Positions 1-5,291 of a stretch of DNA of 6,960 nucleotides are shown piece by piece. Below the pieces are notes generated by a model, which was not told where the DNA came from, ran no database searches, and worked only from the letters and a program-made list of their open reading frames with translations. This DNA comes from Gammaproteobacteria bacterium (GTDB taxonomy: Bacteria; Pseudomonadota; Gammaproteobacteria; GCA-001735895): NCBI GenBank assembly GCA_021767985.1, contig JAASSH010000111.1, forward strand, positions 1-6,960. The letters run 5' to 3'. The first letter of the stretch is position 1, and each line of letters starts with the position of its first letter. A program made the translations under genes and the position numbers.

Positions 1-171
1 ATTGGCGGCTATCCCAAGATAGGGTCGGTAATCCCGTTCGATACTTCGAAGCTGGCCCAGTTATCGGCCGGCTCGAGGGTGCGCTTCGAGGCGATCAGCA
101 TCGAGCAGGCGCATAATATTCACTGTCTCGAACAGGCGCGTTTTCAACGCTGCAGCCTGCAGGCCTGTTGA
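1..171 (+). CDS. pxpC: 5-oxoprolinase subunit C / biotin-dependent carboxyltransferase-like protein, C-terminal end only
   Basis: The window opens inside this gene; only the last 56 codons are present, ending at TGA 169-171. The peptide begins IGGYPKIGSVI and continues LAQLSAGSRVRFEAISIEQA. This matches the C-terminal signature of the PxpC/KipA carboxyltransferase-like family, roughly T-I-G-G-Y-P-K-I, then L-x-Q-L-x-P-G-x-x-V-R-F. PxpC works with PxpA and PxpB in ATP-dependent opening of 5-oxoproline to glutamate in the cytoplasm. The next gene encodes a D-glutamate cyclase, whose product is 5-oxo-D-proline, and starts 10 bases after this stop, which supports both the assignment and co-transcription. 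Other members of this family are urea amidolyase-type domains, but the short terminal end fits the stand-alone PxpC form. The start and most of the protein lie outside the window, so neither intactness nor partner subunits can be checked. Confidence 0.8.
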   Translation: MGGYPKIGSVIPFDTSKLAQLSAGSRVRFEAISIEQAHNIHCLEQARFQRCSLQAC

Positions 172-181
172 GCATACGACC

Positions 182-1027
182 ATGAACCCGGCCGAAGAAC
201 TGGCTCTTAGCCGCGCCATCGAAGATATCCTGGTAGCGCGCAACCTGCGCGGCATGAAATCACTGCAACCGCATCTCGAGCCTGGCTATTGCCTGCGCGC
301 GGCGCGGATACTGAACGGTTGTCGCGGCAATATACTGATCGGTACCGGCTTCCCGGTGGTCAAGACTTTCGAAACCGACGGGCCGGTCGGCGCCATCGCC
401 ATGTACGAGACTTTCGAAAAACTCGGCGCCACCCCGATCATCGTCTGCGGGCAGCCGATCTCGCAGGCGCTCTCCGAAAAATACCGCGTGCACGAAATCA
501 GGGTGGGCGATCACGATCAGCGCGAGCAGGAAGCGCAGCAGGCGCTCGAGCACTTCCAGCCGGAGGCGATCATATCGATCGAACGCCCCGGTCTGGCTGC
601 CGACGGCGGCTACTACAACATGCGCGGCGAGAGTATCAGCGAAAACACGGCCTGTTTCGATACCTTCATGACCGCGAGTCAATGCCCTACCATCGCTATC
701 GGCGACGGCGGTAACGAAATCGGCATGGGCAAGGTTGCCGCGGCGCTGCAGGAACTGAATATCGTACCGGCAACCACGAGCTGCGACGAACTCATCGTCG
801 CCGATGTTTCCAACTGGGGCGCCTACGGCATTATCTCGTTTCTGTCGCTGTGGAACGGACGCGACCTGCTCGACGAAATCGTGCCGCTCGACATACTGCG
901 CTATATCTCGGGGCTCGGTAGCGTCGATGGCGTAACCCGCGTCAACCAGTTGACCGAAGACGGGCTCGACGTCAGCGAAGGAGAAAAGGTTTTACTCGAA
1001 CTACGACAGGTTTGCGGTTTCACCTGA
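182..1027 (+). CDS. D-glutamate cyclase-like protein (DUF4392 / GLUCM C-terminal domain family)
   Basis: This 281-residue cytoplasmic protein consists almost wholly of the domain that forms the C-terminal half of mammalian mitochondrial D-glutamate cyclase (DGLUCY), which converts D-glutamate to 5-oxo-D-proline and water. Visible family motifs, in order, are GTGFPV (54-59), ETDGP (64-68), SIERPG (132-137), YYNMRG (144-149), the hallmark IGDGGNEIGMG (173-183) and SNWGAYG (210-216). There is no signal peptide or membrane segment. The mammalian N-terminal DUF1445 half is absent here and is not encoded between this gene and the preceding one. ATG 182 is the only good start, with no in-frame ATG upstream and only a weak GAG as ribosome binding site; translational coupling to the pxpC-like gene 10 bases upstream is plausible. 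Family membership is clear. The exact reaction is inferred from the mammalian enzyme and the 5-oxoprolinase neighbour. Confidence 0.87.
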   Translation: MNPAEELALSRAIEDILVARNLRGMKSLQPHLEPGYCLRAARILNGCRGNILIGTGFPVVKTFETDGPVGAIAMYETFEKLGATPIIVCGQPISQALSEKYRVHEIRVGDHDQREQEAQQALEHFQPEAIISIERPGLAADGGYYNMRGESISENTACFDTFMTASQCPTIAIGDGGNEIGMGKVAAALQELNIVPATTSCDELIVADVSNWGAYGIISFLSLWNGRDLLDEIVPLDILRYISGLGSVDGVTRVNQLTEDGLDVSEGEKVLLELRQVCGFT

Positions 1028-1145
1028 CGTCCATCTTTGCGATTGCTACCTGCTTCTGGCACCACTATTTTTGTGCAGTGGCTCTATTCCGCCAAGTCGG
1101 GTTTCTGCTTAACTTGCGGGCCATTTCGAGTACTAGCGCAACATC

Positions 1146-1150
1146 AGAGG
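1146..1150 (+). promoter_or_regulatory. Ribosome binding site of the D-amino acid aminotransferase gene
   Basis: AGAGG lies 7 bases before ATG 1158 and supports that start. The 130 bases between the cyclase stop and this ATG hold no ORF of note, no convincing promoter hexamers and no terminator with a T run, so the gene may be either co-transcribed with the cyclase or separately expressed. Confidence 0.7.
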
Positions 1151-1157
1151 CACTGAT

Positions 1158-2015
1158 ATGACGATTGCATATTTAAACGGTGATTTCCTGCCCCTGGAGG
1201 AAGCCCGCATATCGCCGATGGACCGAGGGTTCCTGTTTGGCGACGGCATATACGAAGTCATTCCCGCCTACGGTGGCAAAATGGTCGGTTTCGGACCGCA
1301 TATTTCGCGGATGCGGGACGGACTGGACGCGATCGAAATCAAATTCGGCTGGAGCGATGAACAATGGCGTGACCTTTGCACCGCGCTGCTGGAAAAGAAC
1401 GGCAACGGCAATCTCGGCATTTACCTGCACGTCACCCGTGGCGCCGACAGCAAACGCCATCATGCCTACCCCGAAGGCGTCGCACCGACCCTGTTCGGCT
1501 ATGCCTTCGAAATTCCCGCACCGCCGATACCGGACCGGGAACACATCAAGCCTTACACCTGCTCCACCGGCCGCGACATGCGTTGGGACCGCTGCAATAT
1601 CAAGTCGATTTCACTGCTCGGTAACGTCATGCATTTCCAGCAGGGCCACAGCAAGGGCGACGCCGAAATCCTGTTGTACAACGAAAACAACGAACTCACC
1701 GAATGCGGCGCCTGCAACGCCTATGTCGTCAAGAACGGTGTCGTCTCGACGCCACCGCTGGACCACCAGATCCTGCCCGGCATAACGCGCCACCTGCTAC
1801 TCAGCGTGTTGCGTGCCGACGGCAGCATTCCGGTGGAAGAACGCGTCATCACGATGGATGAAGTCTGGGATGCCGATGAAATCTGGATCTCTAGCTCGAG
1901 CAAGGAAGTCGTTCCCGTGGTTCAGCTGGATGGCAAACCGGTCGGCGATGGTAACCCCGGCCCGGTCTGGGAACAGGCAGCCAGACTCTACTCTGCCGGC
2001 AAATACGACTTCTAG
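1158..2015 (+). CDS. dat: D-amino acid aminotransferase (fold-type IV PLP enzyme)
   Basis: At 285 residues this has the usual length for D-alanine aminotransferase, which catalyses D-alanine + 2-oxoglutarate to pyruvate + D-glutamate with PLP. The N-terminus carries DRGFLFGDGIYEV (22-34), including the tyrosine of the substrate pocket, then R51, equivalent to the PLP phosphate-binding arginine. RGADSKRHHAYP (94-105) supplies the Arg/His carboxylate trap, one residue longer than in the Bacillus enzyme. RWDRCNIKSISLL (142-154) contains the probable Schiff-base lysine K149. E182 should contact the PLP ring nitrogen. Residues 182-211 satisfy the class IV aminotransferase signature, ending PPLDHQILPGITR. 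The E-G-x-S-S-N loop of the Bacillus enzyme reads ECGACN here. The RWDRCNIKS segment and the Arg/His trap favour D-amino acid transaminase over branched-chain transaminase or aminodeoxychorismate lyase. D-glutamate production would feed the upstream cyclase. Confidence 0.88.
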   Translation: MTIAYLNGDFLPLEEARISPMDRGFLFGDGIYEVIPAYGGKMVGFGPHISRMRDGLDAIEIKFGWSDEQWRDLCTALLEKNGNGNLGIYLHVTRGADSKRHHAYPEGVAPTLFGYAFEIPAPPIPDREHIKPYTCSTGRDMRWDRCNIKSISLLGNVMHFQQGHSKGDAEILLYNENNELTECGACNAYVVKNGVVSTPPLDHQILPGITRHLLLSVLRADGSIPVEERVITMDEVWDADEIWISSSSKEVVPVVQLDGKPVGDGNPGPVWEQAARLYSAGKYDF

Positions 2016-2027
2016 TCACGCAGCGCG

Positions 2028-2052
2028 CCCGGTCCCTTCGAAGGGACCCGGG
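2028..2052. terminator. GC-rich hairpin between convergent genes, possible bidirectional terminator
   Basis: Positions 2031-2048 form a perfect 18-base palindrome, GGTCCCTTCGAAGGGACC. The stem can be extended by CCC 2028-2030 pairing with GGG 2050-2052 across one bulged C (2049), giving about ten pairs around a TCGA loop. It sits 12 bases past the aminotransferase stop and 33 bases past the cyclo-ligase stop, where read-through from either side would collide. Neither strand has a T run after the stem, so it is not a textbook intrinsic terminator. It could act by RNA stabilisation or as an attenuating hairpin instead. Confidence 0.4.
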
Positions 2053-2085
2053 ACCTCCCCTCATCCTGTCTGCAACAACCCTTTG

Positions 2086-2658
2086 CTAGCGGTAAATCGA
2101 CTGCTCGGTCACGATCATGTCGAGCCTGACGTCCCAGTCCTGCGGTAAGATGCGTTCGACCTTCTGTAACTCGTGGGCTACCCCGATCAACACGGGCTTT
2201 GAACTTGCGGGATCTTTACGGAAAGCGAAACTACGGTCATAGAAGCCTCCTCCCATCCCGATCCGATTGCGGTCGGCGTCAAACACCACCAGCGGCACCA
2301 GCACCAGTTCCAGCGCGTCAGGCGCCAGCATGTCAGCGGGATCGACGTCGGGTTCAGGCAGACGAAACTTGTTGATGCGCATCTTTTGTCCGTGAAAATA
2401 CGGTGCAAAACGCAGCGACTGTCGGTCCAGGTTCGGCAGAAAAATCTGTTTGCCCCGGGACAAGGCATGATCGATCACCGGATCCAGCCCGATTTCGCCG
2501 TTGACCGCAAAATAAGCGGCAATGCGCTCCGCCTGCTGAAATTCGGGCAGGTCCAGCACGCGCTGCGCCAGCGCGTTGGCCGCAAAAGCAAGCGCGTCGT
2601 CGTCGAGCGCGGCCCGCCGCGCGCGATTACGTTGTCTCAATTCGTCGTGAGTTTCCAT
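2086..2658 (-). CDS. fau: 5-formyltetrahydrofolate cyclo-ligase (5,10-methenyl-THF synthetase)
   Basis: This 190-residue cytoplasmic enzyme uses ATP to convert 5-formyl-THF, a stable inhibitory side product of serine hydroxymethyltransferase, to 5,10-methenyl-THF. Family features are the basic N-terminal helix RQRNRARRAAL (8-18), AAYFAVNGEIGLDPVI (47-62), the strand QIFLP (71-75), substrate-loop RLPEPD (99-104), VPLVVFD (121-127), the glycine-rich ATP/substrate loop GMGGGFYDR (134-142), and the C-terminal WDVRLDMIVTE (175-185). The length is normal for bacterial members. ATG 2658 is chosen over an in-frame GTG at 2679 because GGGAG lies 7 bases before it and the protein then begins as relatives do. 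The gene follows the LysR-type regulator by 39 bases on the same strand and probably shares its transcript. The 6S RNA gene often found before this gene in gammaproteobacteria does not fit in that gap. Confidence 0.92.
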   Translation of the reverse strand: METHDELRQRNRARRAALDDDALAFAANALAQRVLDLPEFQQAERIAAYFAVNGEIGLDPVIDHALSRGKQIFLPNLDRQSLRFAPYFHGQKMRINKFRLPEPDVDPADMLAPDALELVLVPLVVFDADRNRIGMGGGFYDRSFAFRKDPASSKPVLIGVAHELQKVERILPQDWDVRLDMIVTEQSIYR

Positions 2659-2665
2659 TGAATTA

Positions 2666-2670
2666 CTCCC
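2666..2670 (-). promoter_or_regulatory. Ribosome binding site that fixes the cyclo-ligase start
   Basis: On the minus strand GGGAG (read as ctccc on the plus strand) stands 7 bases before ATG 2658. The competing GTG at 2679 lies upstream of this site and has no comparable purine stretch, so the shorter protein is preferred. Confidence 0.75.
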
Positions 2671-2697
2671 GCCTGGCACCAGCCGCGCATGATACTG

Positions 2698-3579
2698 TCA
2701 ATCAACGAGACTGAGTAGCCATTCCTTGAACGCCAGCACCGCCGGGTTTTTCAGGTGCGGCTCCGGGCAAACCACGTAGTAGCTGAATTCGTTTTCGAGG
2801 ATCACGTCGAAAGGCCTTACCAGCCTGCCCGACTCGAGATGATCCTCGACGAAGGTTGTCGAACCCAGCGCAATCCCCTGCCCGTCGATCGCGGCCTGGA
2901 TCAGCACGTTGGTGTCATCGATGATAGTGCCCTTGTCGGACTGGATGTCGCCCAATCCGGCAAGCTTGAGCCAATCACGCCAGCATTCGTAGTTAGCGTC
3001 GTGCAGCAGGGTGTAATAGTGGAGGTTATCGAGGCTGGTCAAAGGCTTGTCATTGTGCAGGAAAGCCGGCGAGCAGACCGGAAAAAAATCGAGGCTCAAC
3101 AGCTTGTCCGCAACGACACCCGGCCAGTCACCCTTACCGTAGGTAACCGCGATGTCGATTTCTTCACGCTCGAAGTCCACCGCGGCATGTGCATGGTACA
3201 GGCACAGGTCGATCTCCGGATACTGCAGCCAGAAGTATTTCAGGCGAGGCGACAGCCACTTGGCGGCAAACGACGGCGCCAGACGTACGCTGATCATGTT
3301 GGAGTAATGATCCTTGCTGAGGGTGCCGATGGCGGCCGAAACCCGGTCGAAAGCCTCGATAACCTCGGGTAACAGCGTTTTGCCCTGCTCGGTCAGGGCG
3401 AGGCGCCGCGGATAGCGCTCGAACAGCGCAACGCCCAGGTATTCCTCGATAACCTTGATCTGATGACTAATCGCCGCCTGGGTCACGTTGAGTTCTCGCG
3501 CCGCGCCGGTAAAACTTAGCAGGCGCCCGGCGGCCTCGAAGCACTTGAGACTGTTCAGCGGGGGTAAACGACGGCCCAT
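2698..3579 (-). CDS. GcvA-like LysR-family transcriptional regulator
   Basis: This 293-residue regulator begins MGRRLPPLNSLKCFEAAGR, the characteristic opening of the GcvA group. A winged helix-turn-helix follows: SFTGAARELNVTQAAISHQIK (22-42), then LGVALFERYPRRLALTEQG (48-66). Residues from about 95 to 290 form the periplasmic-binding-protein-like effector domain, with VRLAPSFAAKWLSPRL and the late motif AAIDGQGIALG. There are no membrane segments. GcvA controls the glycine cleavage system in E. coli, but many paralogues control neighbouring genes. This one is divergent from an MttB-like methyltransferase and a GcvT-domain oxidoreductase, so those are its likely targets, with autoregulation probable because inverted repeats lie within 40 bases of its start. 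The start at ATG 3579 matches the family; only a weak AGG precedes it by 8 bases. The effector is unknown; glycine or a methylated amine is a reasonable guess from context. Confidence 0.9.
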   Translation of the reverse strand: MGRRLPPLNSLKCFEAAGRLLSFTGAARELNVTQAAISHQIKVIEEYLGVALFERYPRRLALTEQGKTLLPEVIEAFDRVSAAIGTLSKDHYSNMISVRLAPSFAAKWLSPRLKYFWLQYPEIDLCLYHAHAAVDFEREEIDIAVTYGKGDWPGVVADKLLSLDFFPVCSPAFLHNDKPLTSLDNLHYYTLLHDANYECWRDWLKLAGLGDIQSDKGTIIDDTNVLIQAAIDGQGIALGSTTFVEDHLESGRLVRPFDVILENEFSYYVVCPEPHLKNPAVLAFKEWLLSLVD

Positions 3580-3582
3580 CGG

Positions 3583-3615
3583 GTATGCCTATAGATTATT
3601 AAAACTAATGCATAC
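3583..3615. promoter_or_regulatory. Candidate LysR-type operator (recognition site) upstream of the methyltransferase
   Basis: ATTATTAAAACTAAT (3595-3609) has ATTA/TAAT arms and fits the LysR T-N11-A rule. It includes CTAAT (3605-3609), the core reported for E. coli GcvA sites. A perfect 6-base inverted repeat, GTATGC (3583-3588) and GCATAC (3610-3615), surrounds it but is not concentric with it. The T-N11-A centre (3602) falls about 65 bases before the predicted start of the divergent plus-strand transcript, the usual place for a LysR recognition site. No binding data are available. Confidence 0.45.
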
Positions 3616-3631
3616 TATAAAAAATAATAGC

Positions 3632-3645
3632 TTGAATCCATTCAA
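3632..3645. promoter_or_regulatory. Candidate second LysR site (activation site) overlapping the -35 box
   Basis: TTGAATCCATTCAA is a perfect inverted repeat with 6-base arms and a CC centre. It overlaps the proposed -35 hexamer and is centred about 28 bases before the predicted transcript start. Together with the site at 3595-3609, whose centre is 36-37 bases away, it gives the recognition-site plus activation-site layout typical of LysR-activated promoters. It lacks CTAAT, so affinity for the regulator is uncertain. Confidence 0.4.
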
Positions 3646-3660
3646 TTCTGATTCGAAAAT
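3632..3660 (+). promoter_or_regulatory. Candidate sigma70 promoter for the methyltransferase operon
   Basis: TTGAAT (3632-3637) as -35, a 17-base spacer and GAAAAT (3655-3660) as -10 each match four of six consensus bases, which is weak enough to expect activator dependence. Transcription would begin near 3667, giving a leader of about 46 bases. A TATAAA at 3616-3621 is an alternative -10 but has no matching -35. Confidence 0.35.
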
Positions 3661-3712
3661 GCCGTGTTGTTGTGCCATTTCCCGTTAATTCTGGCAATCG
3701 AGGATAATTACC

Positions 3713-5260
3713 ATGGCAAGACGCTCCAACGCCCGTCAGGCTAAAATTGCATTGCGCAAGGCCGCGCTCGCCGAAGACCTCAAGCCGGTACGCGCCGGGG
3801 AATCCGGCGGGCAATACAAGCCGCTTACGGAATCCGATATCGCGCAAATAGATGCCACCGTTTATCGCATCCTCGAGGAAGTCGGTTTTGCCGATGCCAA
3901 CGAGTTCTGCATCGAAACCTGCCTGGCGGTCGGCGCCACCTATGGCGAAGACAAGCGCCTGCGGTTTCCGCGTGCGGTGGTCGAGGACGCGCTCAGCAAG
4001 TGCCAGCGCGAACTGACTCTCTACGCTCAGGATCCGAAACTCGACCTGCAGTTGAACGGCAGCCGGGTTCATTTCTCGACCGCCGGCGCCGCGGTCATGA
4101 TTGCCGACCCCGAAAACAACGAGTACCGCGAATCGGGCGCGCAGGATTTGTACGACATGGCGCGCATCGCCGACCAGTGCGAACACATCCATATGTTTCA
4201 GCGCACCTGCGTACTGCGCGATGTCACCGACAACAAGGCGATGGACATCAACACCGCCTACAACGCGCTGATGGGCACGACCAAGCATATCGGCTCGAGC
4301 TGGACCGAGGCGCACCATCTCGAAGAGACGCTGAAAATGCTGCATCTGGTCGCCGGCGGCGAGGACAAGTGGCGCGAACGGCCCTTCATGAGCATTTCCT
4401 GCTGCCACGTCGTGCCGCCGATGAAGTTTACCGACGAAGCGCTGAGCTGTATCAAGGTCGCGGTCGAGGGCGGCATGCCGGTACTGCTGCTATCTGCCGG
4501 CCAGTCCGGAGCCACGGCGCCGGCCTGCCTCGCGGGTGCGGTCGCCCAGGCCTGGGCCGAGTGCCTCGGCGGCCTGGTCTACGTCAACGCCATCAAGCCG
4601 GGCGCACCGGCCATTATCGGCACCTGGCCCTTCGTCTCGGACCTGCGTACCGGCGCGATGAGCGGCGGCTCGCCCGAGCAGGCAATCCTGTCGTCGGCCT
4701 GCGCGCAAATGGGCAACCACTACAACCTGCCGACCGGCACCGCCTGCGGCATGACCGATTCCAAGTTTCCGGATTTCCAGGGCGGCGCCGAACGCGCCTA
4801 CACGCTGTCCTGCGCGGCTACCTCCGGCGCCAATATCATTTACGAATCGGCCGGCATGTATGCCAGCCTGCTCGGCACCTGCCCCGAATCGCTGTTGATC
4901 GACAACGACGTGCTGGGCGCGGCGATGCGGATTACCCGCGGCATCGAGGTCAACGAGCAAACCCTGAGCTTCGAAGTGTTGAAAGACGTCTGCCTCGGCA
5001 ACAAGGGCCATTATCTCGGGGCCGGGCAAACGCTCGACGTGATGCAGACCGAGTATATCTACCCCGAACTCGGCGACCGCCTGAGCCCGAATGAATGGGT
5101 GGAACAGGATAAGCCGGTGCTGCTGGATAAGGCCATTGCACGCAAGCAGGAAATTCTCAGCAGCTATTTCCCGGATCACGTCAGCGACGAGGTTGATAAA
5201 CAGATTCGCGCGCAATTCGATATATTTCTGCCACGTTCTGCCTTCGGCCGAAGCGACTGA
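3713..5260 (+). CDS. Non-pyrrolysine MttB/COG5598-family methyltransferase (trimethylamine methyltransferase family)
   Basis: This 515-residue soluble protein belongs to the MttB family, whose studied members demethylate trimethylamine or quaternary amines such as glycine betaine. It opens with the basic MARRSNARQAKIALRKAAL and GGQYKPLTESD (32-42) seen in proteobacterial members. Further features are RLRFPRAVVEDAL (82-94), VVPPMKFTDEAL (233-244), SGATAPACLAGAVAQAWAE (265-283), PGAPAIIGTWPF (296-307), the MTDSKFPDFQGGAERA segment (347-362), LIDNDVLGAAMRITRGIEV (395-413) and the C-terminal GHYLGAGQTL (432-441). The frame has no internal TAG and ends in TGA, so it carries no pyrrolysine and resembles betaine-type MtgB relatives rather than archaeal MttB. 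GAGG 9 bases before ATG 3713 supports the start. No corrinoid protein is in view. The next gene, 31 bases on, is a folate-linked amine dehydrogenase, suggesting a shared demethylation pathway. The substrate and methyl acceptor are unknown. Confidence 0.88.
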   Translation: MARRSNARQAKIALRKAALAEDLKPVRAGESGGQYKPLTESDIAQIDATVYRILEEVGFADANEFCIETCLAVGATYGEDKRLRFPRAVVEDALSKCQRELTLYAQDPKLDLQLNGSRVHFSTAGAAVMIADPENNEYRESGAQDLYDMARIADQCEHIHMFQRTCVLRDVTDNKAMDINTAYNALMGTTKHIGSSWTEAHHLEETLKMLHLVAGGEDKWRERPFMSISCCHVVPPMKFTDEALSCIKVAVEGGMPVLLLSAGQSGATAPACLAGAVAQAWAECLGGLVYVNAIKPGAPAIIGTWPFVSDLRTGAMSGGSPEQAILSSACAQMGNHYNLPTGTACGMTDSKFPDFQGGAERAYTLSCAATSGANIIYESAGMYASLLGTCPESLLIDNDVLGAAMRITRGIEVNEQTLSFEVLKDVCLGNKGHYLGAGQTLDVMQTEYIYPELGDRLSPNEWVEQDKPVLLDKAIARKQEILSSYFPDHVSDEVDKQIRAQFDIFLPRSAFGRSD

Positions 5261-5291
5261 ACCACGCAATAACCAGTAACAGGATAGAAAA

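Noticed and set aside
1060..1082. Possible terminator hairpin (CCACT with AGTGG) between the cyclase and aminotransferase genes
   Set aside because: The stem has only five pairs around a ten-base loop, and the T run falls in the loop rather than after the stem.
2659..2697. 6S RNA (ssrS) ahead of the cyclo-ligase gene, a common gammaproteobacterial arrangement
   Set aside because: Only 39 bases separate the regulator and the cyclo-ligase gene, far too short for 6S RNA.
3692..3712. Sigma54-type promoter suggested by TGGCA near the methyltransferase start
   Set aside because: There is no TTGC at the required -12 spacing, and the match would place the start inside the ribosome binding region.
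3605..4408. A 267-codon minus-strand open frame overlapping the divergent promoter and the methyltransferase start
   Set aside because: It lies antisense to the well-supported MttB-like gene, its amino acid composition looks like a frame shadow, and it would run into the regulatory region without a sensible start context.
4000..5094. A 364-codon plus-strand open frame within the methyltransferase gene
   Set aside because: It is an arginine-rich alternative reading of the same bases; the overlapping frame carries all conserved family motifs.
4490..5269. A 259-codon minus-strand open frame opposite the 3' half of the methyltransferase gene
   Set aside because: Its sequence is rich in Arg, Ala and Gly with no family motif, as expected for the complement of a GC-biased gene.
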